Shown piece after piece: positions 21,874 to 31,100 of a stretch of DNA of 64,000 nt. The translations under genes and the position numbers were made by a program. The DNA comes from Riemerella anatipestifer (GTDB lineage Bacteria > Bacteroidota > Bacteroidia > Flavobacteriales > Weeksellaceae): NCBI RefSeq assembly GCF_009670965.2, contig NZ_CP073239.1, positions 1,364,001 through 1,428,000 of the forward strand. The letters run 5' to 3'. Positions within the stretch are counted from its first letter, which is position 1. The number at the start of each line of letters is the position of its first letter. The notes under the pieces were generated by a model that made no database searches, was not told the origin of the DNA, and saw nothing but the letters and a program-made list of their open reading frames with translations.

Positions 21874-23514
21874 ATGAAAACAAAAACAACCAAACTAAGT
21901 GTACTCGCTTTTTTAGGCTTAAGCCTAGCAGTTTATGGGCAAGATTACAGTGGTAAAGTAGGAATTAATACCGATAAACCTAATGCCACTATGGAAATTA
22001 AGGGAAAATCTACCAACACTACTGATACTCTGGAGGGACTGATTATTCCTAATGTAAGTAAGAATAAGGCTTTACAAATGGGAAATAATAGCAGTATTAA
22101 AGAATCTACCCTTATCTATGTAAACAATTTAAGCGATTATACCACCACACCAGTAGATGCTAAAGTAGCAGACATTACTGAAAATGGTTATTATTTTTGG
22201 AATGGTACTAAGTGGCTAAAAAGTGTAGGAAGTACTATTGGAAATGAGTGGACTTATATAGGAAATGGAAACTATACAAGTCCATCAGGTCATGATATAC
22301 AAGAAGAAGCTGTTGCTTTAACTCGTTCGTTACCCCAAAAAACAATTATTGCGTATTCACATAAAACAGCCCTTAATACCTTTGGAGGAAAAGTAAAAGC
22401 AACAGAATATAATAAAGATAAGGAAGTTATCTCTTTTTCTGAACTTACTAGTGATGGTGGCTTAGAGTTATATAGAGGAAATAAAACATGGGCACCTGAA
22501 ATATTTGGGTATGTTGATTTTAAAGATGCTCTAGAAAGTGATTCAAACATTCGTATTATAGCTTCTAAATCCGATGGTGATTACCTTTTTTCTATTCGAA
22601 ACTCTCCTTCGGGCATAACAACTTTACCTGACTCAAAACTTCCAATTCTTATTAATCTAACAAAAGGAACTCTAGGGATTAATAAGTCAAATCCCAAGGC
22701 TACTCTAGATATTAACGGTAATACTGATAATACTAGTAATAAAGTAGAGGGACTTTTGATTCCAAGAGTGGATAAAGAAAAAGCCCTAAAAATGGCTGGG
22801 AATACCTCTATTGAAGAATCTACGATGATTTATATAAACAGCTTAAATTTAACAAGTCCTGCAGATGCAAGTGTAGCAGACATTACTGAAAATGGTTTCT
22901 ATTTTTGGAATGGTGCTAAGTGGGTAAAAAGTGCGACTTCCTATAAGGGTTCTGCATCTGTAGTTCTTAATGGCTCCTCTTTTGAAAGAGCGGCACTTAC
23001 TGGTGATATAACTTCTACACAAAATAGTAATAGCGTTACAGTAAACCGAATCCAAGGTAAGCCTGTAGCAACAACTACACCTACTTCAGGTCAAGTACTC
23101 AAGTGGGATGGTACTATATGGGCTCCCTCTAATACTTTAGATATTAATTCAAATGGGGGAAAAGATTATGTGTGTTCTATTTCTAATGTTGGTCAACAAA
23201 TAATTTTCTCTCAGGGTAACGCAATTTGTATAGACCGTTTACATGCTCCTTTTGATTCAACAATTACTTATGTTTGGATGTATCAAGGTATTGCACATTC
23301 TTCTTCAACCAGTGGTGGAGATTCTTATATAAATGGCTATGTACAGGGAGGTACAACGGGTCTTTTTAACATGGGTAAAACTATTAGTCCTAGTGGGGCA
23401 ACATGGGGAATGGGTGGTGGTGAACCAGCTATGCCTGTGATTAAGGTTACAGATTATTTAGGAAAAGTTTATAAAGTACTATTAGGGTTTTCAGCTGTTG
23501 TGATAAAACCTTAA
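21874..23514 (+). CDS. Secreted repeat-containing surface protein, copy A
   Basis: 546 residues. A signal peptide (residues 1-22, ending AVYGQ) is followed by two copies of a module of about 88 residues: one near residues 29-117 and one near 266-353. Each begins VGIN/LGIN...PxATxxI, continues with EGL(I/L)IP and ends DITENGYYFWNGxKW. The motif 'GINxxxPxATLDI' is common in Bacteroidota adhesin-like and tail-fibre-like proteins. The C-terminal 150 residues (Gly/Ser rich) match nothing I recognise. There is no lipobox and no clear type IX sorting domain. The length and C-terminus differ from copy B. It is followed 29 nt later by the DUF4469 gene. Function unknown; surface exposure and phase variation are inferred from the leader. 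Confidence 0.7.
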   Translation: MKTKTTKLSVLAFLGLSLAVYGQDYSGKVGINTDKPNATMEIKGKSTNTTDTLEGLIIPNVSKNKALQMGNNSSIKESTLIYVNNLSDYTTTPVDAKVADITENGYYFWNGTKWLKSVGSTIGNEWTYIGNGNYTSPSGHDIQEEAVALTRSLPQKTIIAYSHKTALNTFGGKVKATEYNKDKEVISFSELTSDGGLELYRGNKTWAPEIFGYVDFKDALESDSNIRIIASKSDGDYLFSIRNSPSGITTLPDSKLPILINLTKGTLGINKSNPKATLDINGNTDNTSNKVEGLLIPRVDKEKALKMAGNTSIEESTMIYINSLNLTSPADASVADITENGFYFWNGAKWVKSATSYKGSASVVLNGSSFERAALTGDITSTQNSNSVTVNRIQGKPVATTTPTSGQVLKWDGTIWAPSNTLDINSNGGKDYVCSISNVGQQIIFSQGNAICIDRLHAPFDSTITYVWMYQGIAHSSSTSGGDSYINGYVQGGTTGLFNMGKTISPSGATWGMGGGEPAMPVIKVTDYLGKVYKVLLGFSAVVIKP

Positions 23515-23543
23515 CATTTAATCATCTAAAAAATACAAACATT

Positions 23544-24263
23544 ATGAATACTTTAAAAGCGTGGTTGCGTCCCAATCTATTGACCAAAGATGACCCTAAC
23601 GATTTTGTAGCCGTGCCACTTCTAGGTGGTAGCCTTGGCATTACAGAAATCATAGAAGCCCTTAAAAAAGAGGGTATGGAGATAAAAACGGAAACCGCAG
23701 TAGATATTATCACTCGTTTTAACCGCAAAGCCTCAGAGTTGGTACTCAATGGGTATAGCGTAAATACTGGACTGGTGTATATGCGTCCTGCGATTAAGGG
23801 CGTATTCTACGACAAGACTTGGGATAAGGAGAAACACTCCGTTTATGTCAATGTAAACCAAGGCACCGACCTAAGAAAAGCCGCCAACGATACCAAAGTA
23901 GAAATACTAGGTGAGCAGTCCAGCCCAATGAGCGTGTTCAGCATCACCGACAAAGCCACAGGCAAAGCAGACGGCACCCTAACCAAAGGTAAAAACGCCG
24001 AAATCAAAGGCACTTACATTAAAATAGACGGCAATGACCCTAAAAATGGCATCGTCTTCAAAAACTTAGACAACCAAAACGAGGTAAAGCTCTCAGCAGA
24101 GCATATTGTCCTTAATGAGCCGTCAAGGTTGCTTATCCTTGTGCCTTCGGATTTGGAGGCGGGTAACTACGAGCTAAGCATCACCACGCAAAGCAGTAAA
24201 GGCACCACCTTACTGAAAGAACCTCGCACCGAAACACTAAGCACACCTATTACTATTGTGTAG
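23544..24263 (+). CDS. DUF4469-type protein with HU-like and Ig-like domains, copy A
   Basis: 239 residues, no signal peptide. The N-terminal half (about 1-120) matches the HU/IHF-like DNA-binding-fold domain found in Bacteroidota proteins (EIIEALKKEGMEIKTETAVDIITRFNRKASELVLNGYSV), and the C-terminal half (about 130-239) is the Ig-like DUF4469 domain (PSDLEAGNYELSITTQSS). I know no experimental role. It is 29 nt downstream of the surface-protein gene and ends in a strong hairpin at 24289-24322. It differs from copy B at about 22 positions, only two of them in the first 137 residues. Confidence 0.8.
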   Translation: MNTLKAWLRPNLLTKDDPNDFVAVPLLGGSLGITEIIEALKKEGMEIKTETAVDIITRFNRKASELVLNGYSVNTGLVYMRPAIKGVFYDKTWDKEKHSVYVNVNQGTDLRKAANDTKVEILGEQSSPMSVFSITDKATGKADGTLTKGKNAEIKGTYIKIDGNDPKNGIVFKNLDNQNEVKLSAEHIVLNEPSRLLILVPSDLEAGNYELSITTQSSKGTTLLKEPRTETLSTPITIV

Positions 24264-24288
24264 TGTGTTTTTGGCACTTCTAAATAAA

Positions 24289-24326
24289 GACCGCCCTTCC
24301 TTATCACTAAGGAAGGGTGGTCGCTT
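24289..24326 (+). terminator. Terminator of surface locus A
   Basis: A 14-bp stem, GACCGCCCTTCCTT (24289-24302) with AAGGAAGGGTGGTC (24309-24322), one wobble, 6-nt loop, followed by GCTTTA. It lies 25 nt after the DUF4469 stop. Confidence 0.75.
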
Positions 24327-24360
24327 TATAAGAGGAAGCTACTTCACTGCCTAAGGCGAA

Positions 24361-24404
24361 GGCTCTTCTCTCGGTAAGGAGAAGAGCCTTCCCTCGTACG
24401 AGGG
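24361..24404. repeat. Palindrome cluster after surface locus A
   Basis: Two further perfect hairpins: GGCTCTTCTC/GAGAAGAGCC (24361-24370, 24379-24388) and CCCTCG-TA-CGAGGG (24391-24404). A similar but unrelated-in-sequence cluster of nested palindromes follows copy B at 45351-45478. Confidence 0.6.
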
Positions 24405-24466
24405 AACCGACTTCGTCTGTATTAAGGAAGTGAGGTGTTTTTCTGTAATAGAATAAATAGAAAGCA

Positions 24467-24505
24467 AAAATCCCTGCTCTGTACCATACAGAGCAGGGAT
24501 TTTTT
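24467..24505. terminator. Terminator at the distal end of the CRISPR array (bidirectional)
   Basis: A 16-bp perfect stem, AAAATCCCTGCTCTGT (24467-24482) with ACAGAGCAGGGATTTT (24488-24503), 5-nt loop, A and T runs on both sides. It lies 12 nt beyond the last repeat in the direction of array transcription (minus), so it should end the pre-crRNA, and can also stop plus-strand readthrough. Confidence 0.85.
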
Positions 24506-24516
24506 TATGCCCTTAT

Positions 24517-27500
24517 GTTGTGAATACTCTTCAAATATTACGCATTCACGAACTCCGCTGAAAGCAACGACAAAGCCGTGAGCTAAACTGAGAGCAGTCC
24601 CAACAACAATATAATTATAAAAGACTGTTGAAATGTTGTGAATACCCTTCAAATGTTACGCATTCACGAACTCTGCTGAAAATACAACAAAGCTGTGAGC
24701 TAAACTGAGAGCAGTCCCAACTTCGGCATCTTTCAAAATAGGCTGGAATGTGTTGTGAATACCCTTCAAATGCTGTGCATTCACAAACTCCACTGAAAAC
24801 ACAACAAAGCTGTGAGCTAAAATGAGAGCAGTCCCAACTGACGCCAATTTCAGCGAATACATGGTTTTGTTGTGAATACCCTTCAGAATGGGAGCAGTCC
24901 CAACTTCAGTGCCTCTTCTGGCTTTTGAGCCATTGTTGTGAATACCCTTCAGAATGGGAGCAGTCCCAACATAACCATGGGACTAGAAAAAGAAATCTGG
25001 GTTGTGAATACCCTTCAGAATGAGAGTAGTCCCAACGCTACATCATTTCCTGAAAGGTCTTCTCTTGTTGTGAATACCCTTCAGAATGAGAGTAGTCCCA
25101 ACAAAAGAGCGAATGAAATGGGCAGAAGAACAGTTGTGAATACCCTTCAGAATGAGAGTAGTCCCAACCTTTCTTACTAATTGATGCTACTTTAGATAGT
25201 TGTGAATACCCTTCAAATGTTACGCATTCACGAACTCCGCTGAAAACACAACAAAGCTGTGAGCAAAATGAGAGCAGTCCCAACCAAGGGTTTTCGGTAA
25301 TGCATGGGTTTCAGGTTGTGAGTACCCTTCAAATGTTATGCATTCACGAACTCTGCTGAAAACGACAACGAAGCTGTGAGCTAAACTGAGAGCAGTCCCA
25401 ACGAAAATAACAGAAATGTTCAAGGCACTTTCGTTGTGAATATCCTTCAAATGCTATGCATTCACGAACTCCGCTGAAAACAACAACAAAGCTGTGAGCT
25501 AAACTGAGAGCAGTCCCAACTTTAGAGCCTCCGCAGAAAACCAAAAGGTAGTTGTGAATACCCTTCAAATGTTAAGCATTCACGAACTCTGCTGAAAACT
25601 ACAACAAAGTTGTGAGCTAAACTGAGAGCAGTCCCAACATAACCATGGGACTAGAAAAAGAAATCTGGGTTGTTAATACCCTTCAAATGTTATGCATTCA
25701 CGAACTCTGCTGAAAACAACAACGAAGCCGTGAGTAAACTGAGAGCAGTCCCAACAGAATATCAAAACAATTAAAAGAAAAGTTAGTTGTGAACACCCTT
25801 CAAAATGAGAGCAGTCCCAACAAGTGTTTACATTTCAATTTAAAGTTCACTGTTGTGAATACCCTTCAAAAGTTACGCATTCACGAACTCCGCTGAAAAC
25901 ACAACGAAGCTGTGAGCTAAACTGAGAGCAGTCCCAACATAACCATGGGACTAGAAAAAGAAATCTGGGTTGTTAATACCCTTCAAATGCTATGCATTCA
26001 CGAACTCCGCTGAAAACAACAACGAAGCGTGAGCTAAAATGAGAGCAGTCCCAACTCTGTATTTCGTATTTCAAGCTGTGAAATAGTTGTGAATACCCTT
26101 CAAATGTTACGCATTCACGAACTCCGCTGAAACTACAATAAAGTCGTGAGTAAACTGAGAGCAGTCCCAACCAATATAACATTAGCTACTTAAACCACGA
26201 TGTTGTTAATACCCTTCAAAGTGAGAGCAGTCCCAACACGGCAATCATTGGTGCCGTGAAAGCAATTGTTGTGAATACCCTTCAAAATGAGAGCCGTCCC
26301 AACTTCTATGAGTTACCGAATGGCTGACGAAATGTTGTGAATACCCTTCAAAATGAGAGCCGTCCCAACAGAAAGTAGAAAAGGGTTTATTAGAAATTGG
26401 TTGTGAATACCCTTCAAAAGCTATGCATTCACGAACTCCGCTGAAAATACAACAAAGCTGTGAGCTAAACTGAGAGCAGTCCCAACCTAACCATAAAAGA
26501 CACCAAAGAATGGAAGGTTGTGAATACCCTTCAAATGTTATGCATTCACGAACTCCATTGAAAATACAACAAAGTTGTGAGTAAAATGAGAGCAGTCCCA
26601 ACTTACGAAAATAGCCCCTGAGTTTAAGTACGGTTGTGAATACCCTTCAAATGTCATGCATTCACGAACTCCATTGAAAACGACAACAAAGCTGTGAGCT
26701 AAACTGAGAGCAGTCCCAACTAATAGATGTAGAGTTTAAGTATAAAGAGAGTTGTTAATACCCTTCAAATGCTATGCATTCACGAACTCCGCTGAAAGCA
26801 ACAACAAAGCCGTGAGTAAACTGAGAGCAGTCCCAACCAGACAAATCAAAGATTTGCAAGCGAAACAGTTGTGAATACCCTTCAAATGCTTAAGCATTCA
26901 CGAACTCCATTGAAACTACAATAAAGCTGTGAGCTAAAATGAGAGCAGTCCCAACTTACGAAAATAGCCCCTGAGTTTAAGTACGGTTGTGAATACCCTT
27001 CAAATGTTACGCATTCACGAACTCCGCTGAAAACACAACAAAGCTGTGAGCTAAAATGAGAGCAGTCCCAACGAAAAGGAGTTTCTCCTTATGGTAGTCA
27101 TAGTTGTGAATACCCTTCAAATGTTAAGCATTCACGAACTCCATTGAAAATACAACAAAGCTGTGAGCTAAAATGAGAGCAGTCCCAACTATTGGTGCAA
27201 CATATTTTATTATAGATTAGTTGTGAATACCCTTCAAAATGAGAGCAGTCCCAACTTCTCTTTCATAGAAAAATGGAAATCTGTTGTTGTGAATACCCTT
27301 CAAAATGAGAGCAGTCCCAACTTATGAAATTTTTTAAAAAATTGTTTTCTAGTTGTGAATACCCTTCAAAATGAGAGCAGTCCCAACGCTATTCTATGCA
27401 AAAAGCTATACCAACTAGTTGTGAATACCCTTCAAATGTTACGCATTCACGAACTCCATTGAAAATACAATAAAGCTGTGAGCTAAAATGAGAGCAGTCC

Positions 27501-27564
27501 CAACTTATCATTAGATGCAAACAAATACCAGTTAGTTGTGAATACCCTTCAAATGCTGTGCATT
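24517..27564 (-). CRISPR. Type VI-B CRISPR array, 31 spacers, mixed 36-nt and 86-88-nt repeats
   Basis: 31 complete repeats plus one truncated repeat, and 31 spacers, every one exactly 30 nt. On the plus strand the short repeat is GTTGTGAATACCCTTCAAA + ATGAGAGCAGTCCCAAC (36 nt). Twelve are short: starts 24869, 24935, 25001, 25067, 25133, 25786, 26202, 26268, 26334, 27220, 27286, 27352. Nineteen are long (86-88 nt), the same two halves with about 51 nt inserted between them: starts 24517, 24635, 24752, 25199, 25315, 25433, 25551, 25669, 25852, 25969, 26086, 26400, 26517, 26633, 26751, 26868, 26986, 27103, 27418. The cas-proximal repeat at 27535-27564 keeps only 30 nt. The crRNA strand is minus, since the Cas13b repeat as I remember it starts GTTGGGACTGCTCTCA, giving the order cas13b-csx28-array in one direction. 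Spacers at 24971, 25639 and 25939 are identical, as are those at 26603 and 26956, so 28 are distinct. Confidence 0.97.
27535..27564 (-). repeat. Truncated long repeat at the cas-proximal end
   Basis: Only the 19-nt outer half and the first 11 nt of the long insert (TGCTGTGCATT) remain; at 27565 the sequence turns into ATCGTTATGATAAGG. In crRNA orientation this is the first repeat, lacking its 5' part. It is usually the far end of an array that decays. Confidence 0.8.
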
Positions 27565-27633
27565 ATCGTTATGATAAGGTATTGTCTTTTTTTGGTGCTT
27601 GTTTTATCTCGGTGTTTCAAAGAACGCTTTTCT

Positions 27634-28170
27634 TTACAACGCTTTTAAATCGCGTTGTTCTATTTTTAGGCATTGCCTAATGCTTTGGCTCAACTTCTGA
27701 TGCAGCTCCTTCATTCTGGTAGCTACCTCTTCGTTTTTTAGTCGGAACTCCGCCTCGGTGCTGTTTTGCTCTGCAAGTAGGAGCTTATAAACGATACTAC
27801 GGTACTCAAAAAACTTTTTGGTGACTTCTTCAGATAAGAAGAGCCCACAGCCCTCCCCATAAAATAGCTCTGGGAGTTCCCTTAGAAAGGCTTGGGCATT
27901 GGCTCGGTTAATATAATGAATTTTATGCTTTTGCCCTTTGGGAACTTCCCATTTTAAGAGGTTTTTGGGGTTGTCTTGGTCGGTCATATACGCCAGCAGA
28001 CGGTACATCTGCTTATGGGCATGGAGTATGTCCTCGTACTTTTGGCGTTCAATGTTGCCCTTAAGCTCTTGCCTAATCTTACGGGACAACACAATGGTAG
28101 ATACAATGGCAGACACAATGACGGCAATGGTAGGGGTTACTATTTTTAAAACTTCTAATATCCAATACAT
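27634..28170 (-). CDS. csx28: Csx28, membrane-anchored accessory protein of type VI-B2
   Basis: 178 residues. One transmembrane helix near residues 5-28 (IVTPTIAVIVSAIVSTIVL) is followed by a charged helical cytoplasmic domain. A single RxxxxH motif, R152-MKEL-H157, is what is expected of the divergent HEPN-like domain described for Csx28. Length, topology and position right beside cas13b fit Csx28 rather than the multi-helix Csx27 of VI-B1. In the characterised Prevotella system Csx28 forms a membrane pore that strengthens Cas13b defence. It starts 6 nt after the cas13b stop and precedes the array by about 70 nt, all in one direction. Assignment is by context and topology, not by alignment. 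Confidence 0.82.
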   Translation of the reverse strand: MYWILEVLKIVTPTIAVIVSAIVSTIVLSRKIRQELKGNIERQKYEDILHAHKQMYRLLAYMTDQDNPKNLLKWEVPKGQKHKIHYINRANAQAFLRELPELFYGEGCGLFLSEEVTKKFFEYRSIVYKLLLAEQNSTEAEFRLKNEEVATRMKELHQKLSQSIRQCLKIEQRDLKAL

Positions 28171-28176
28171 ACTATT

Positions 28177-31100
28177 CTAAATTTGAGATTTAACAATTTC
28201 GCAATATTCACGCAAGACTCTTAGCAACGCTTCGGCAATGCCTAAGCCGTCTTTTTCTTCGGTGGTTGGCTGGGCAACCGTAAAGAGCGGAATAGGAGCG
28301 TGGAGGGCTTCCTTGTAAAAAGGGTATTGGTTATGACAGAAGGCATTGCGTACCGAGGCGATAAAGGCGATATGCTCGTCCGTAACCTTGGAGGAAGTAG
28401 CATACTCTTTCTTCCATTCTTCTAACAATATTCGGAACTTATTCTCTAAACTGGAGAGGCTGGTATGTTTCTTCAGTAGTTTCTCTTCCAAGTCTAAGGT
28501 TTCTTTAAAGGCATCTACCCTTAGCGATTGGTAAATCTCCAACTCCCGTCTTAGTCTGAGCTGACTAATCGGGTGCTTTTGGGTGTCGTTCTCCTCTTTG
28601 ATAAAACTAAACAAACCGTTAAGACGGCGGTCTTTTACCAAGGCTTTAAAGTTCCCCATTTTAAGGGCTTTGGTCTGCTCTTCTCGGATATAGACGGTTC
28701 TTATCGGTGTTTCTTGGTATTGTACTTCCCCCAATGCAGTGGCAGGATAGACTTTTACAGGCAATACCATAGGCAAGGTTTGGTTCAGCGGATTGAGCTT
28801 GGCGTCTGCTTCCTGAACATTGACCTCCAAGTTCTTTAGTTTGAGCTGGTGGTCGTTCAGTTTCAGTTCTTTAAAGTGATTTTTTGTCAGCTCTAAGGTC
28901 ATCAGCCAAAGCATAATATCTTGGTTTCTGTAGAGCCTAAGTTTCTTCTCCAAATGTTGCCAGCGTTTGTAGAGGAGGTAGTCTTTCCATCGGTCAGAGG
29001 TATGCAACTCCAGCCTCTGCGACTCCGTAGGGCTTTGGGGTTTGTTCTGCTGCCAATATTCGTAGTGGTCTTTCTTCGGTAGCGGCGATGCCTTGGCTTC
29101 TAACTTGTACGGAAGGTCGTAAAAACTCTGGTGGTCGTCTTGGTACTTTTCCTTAAAGTACAGCGTAATGGCTCTGGAGATAAAGCCCACTCTGCCGTGT
29201 TTTTTAATCTCCTTTCTAATAGGTTTGGATAGCGTGAGGTCTTCCGAAAGGGTCTCTCTAATCGCTTCGGTAAACAGTCCTCTTGGCAGGCTAATGCCCC
29301 CTTGTTCCCAACCTTTAACCAGATTTTTTCTATTCTCTTTCGGTATTTTAAGAAGTAGACAGTACTGGTATGGTTCCCAAGGTTGGTTTTTGATAGCTTC
29401 TAAGAATTTTTCTCTTTGTTCCAGATACTGTTGGTAAAAGTCCACCAAATTTCTGCACGCTTTCCAATTGAATTTATTTAGGAACGGATGCGGGTTGGTA
29501 TTTCCGATGAGGTTGGTTTGTTTAAAGTAGCCTTCTAATCGGTTCTTTTCGCCTCCGTACAAGGCTAATGCTCTTTGGATAAGCTGAAATTCTGTGCTGT
29601 TGGCTTTACTGCTCTCTATAGGTTGATTTTGAACATCGTAAGCCACAGGCTGAAATCGCATAAAGTCTTTCACCAGCCAATCAGCCAATACGCCTGTCTT
29701 GATGAGCTTTTCTCGTCTCTTTCCGAGCTTTGGAGAGCTTTTTAGTTTGGTGTTGAGGCGATGGGAGAGCAGCTTAGTTTCGGCTATTAGTTTTTCTATT
29801 TTGATTTTGGCTTTTTCCGAAAGGTCGGGTTGTTTGTTTTGTAGTAAGCCCAACATTTGTTTTGGAAAGGCTCCTAAAGGAAGGCGACCTTGGTTGGCTT
29901 TTTCTAAATCTTCAATCGTGTTGATGCGTTCTTCTTCAAAGTCTTTGTAAATCCTTTGGATATGTCTAACGGTTTCCTTCAACAAGTCTTCCGATTTACC
30001 AGTTAAATGCTGGTAGAACATCAGCGGTAATAATTCGTGGACACTGATAAAAGCATGAGCCACAAAATCGGAATTATAGGGATATTTGGCTATGCGGTTG
30101 GCACCGTCTTTTACCTCCAACGAAGGGTACAACTCTTTAGAAGTTCTTAAGCGGAAGCCGATTTTGTTATCGGTAATATGGTAGTGCGGAGTGGTTTTAC
30201 TAATAAATGGTTGATTGGAAGTCTCTTTATAGTCGAGGTCTTTGGTGAGAGCCTTCCACTCTTGGGGACGGTTTATCTCTGTGAAATCTTGTAGCCTACC
30301 GAAGCTCAATAGGGTTCGGGTCAGGTGGCGTTTCTCTTGTTCATCGCCTATTTTCTTGTCGTAAATACAGTAATGGTAAGTGCCTAAATCCACTTGAAAC
30401 CTTATGGACTTAAAAGACTCATTGAGGTCTAAATAGCGTAGAGCAAAATAAGGAAAACGGTCTTGATGCCTGATCAAGGTATCTTTAAAAGGGTTTTGTT
30501 CTTCCTCAATTTCGTCCAAAAAGCCATCAGCTTCTACCTGAAAATGTTTTTTATTCTCTTCGGAGAGTTTTTCATAGAGCAGTTTAGGGCAACGGCTCAG
30601 TTCAGAAAGCATATCCAAGAGCATTTGGTTATGGTCGTATCGGCTCTCTAACCTTAGTTTAGGAAGGAGTATGCGGCTTCTGCAAAACACTTCGGTGGTC
30701 ATTTTTTCGCTTTGTTTATGACTGGATTTAAAACCACTGACTTTTTTCAGCATCCAGTAGGCATCGCGTTTGTCCAAAAATAGATTAGTGAAAAACAATA
30801 GCCCTGATTCTGTAAAAAAGCCGTCTTTTTCGAAGCGGTAGCGGTTGAAGTCAGGGTTGTCTTGCTTGTTCTTACCTTTTCTGTTTAGATGGGCAAAGTC
30901 CCGAGTGAGGTTGACGGTAAAGTGGACTTTGTAGTCCTCTTTTACCATTCGTAAAGAAGCGTCAAAGGCTTTGTAAAGATGTTTAAAAATATCTTTTTCT
31001 GCATCGAGTTTTTTGTGGCTGTGGTGGCTGTAGTAGTTCCTAAGATTGCGGAGTTGCTTTACAAGGGTTTTCAATGCCTTAATCAATTCGCTTGGATTAA

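Noticed and set aside
24422..26601. Several open frames of 68-118 codons across the CRISPR array, with recurring peptides such as NTLQNESSPN or TFEGYSQ
   Set aside because: They are translations of the repeats. A 36-nt repeat plus a 30-nt spacer is 66 nt, a multiple of three, so frames stay open by arithmetic.
27565..27633. A tracrRNA-like or separate small RNA between csx28 and the array
   Set aside because: The 70 nt hold no second anti-repeat, and Cas13b processes its own crRNA without a tracrRNA. Only a small TTATC/GATAA hairpin is seen.
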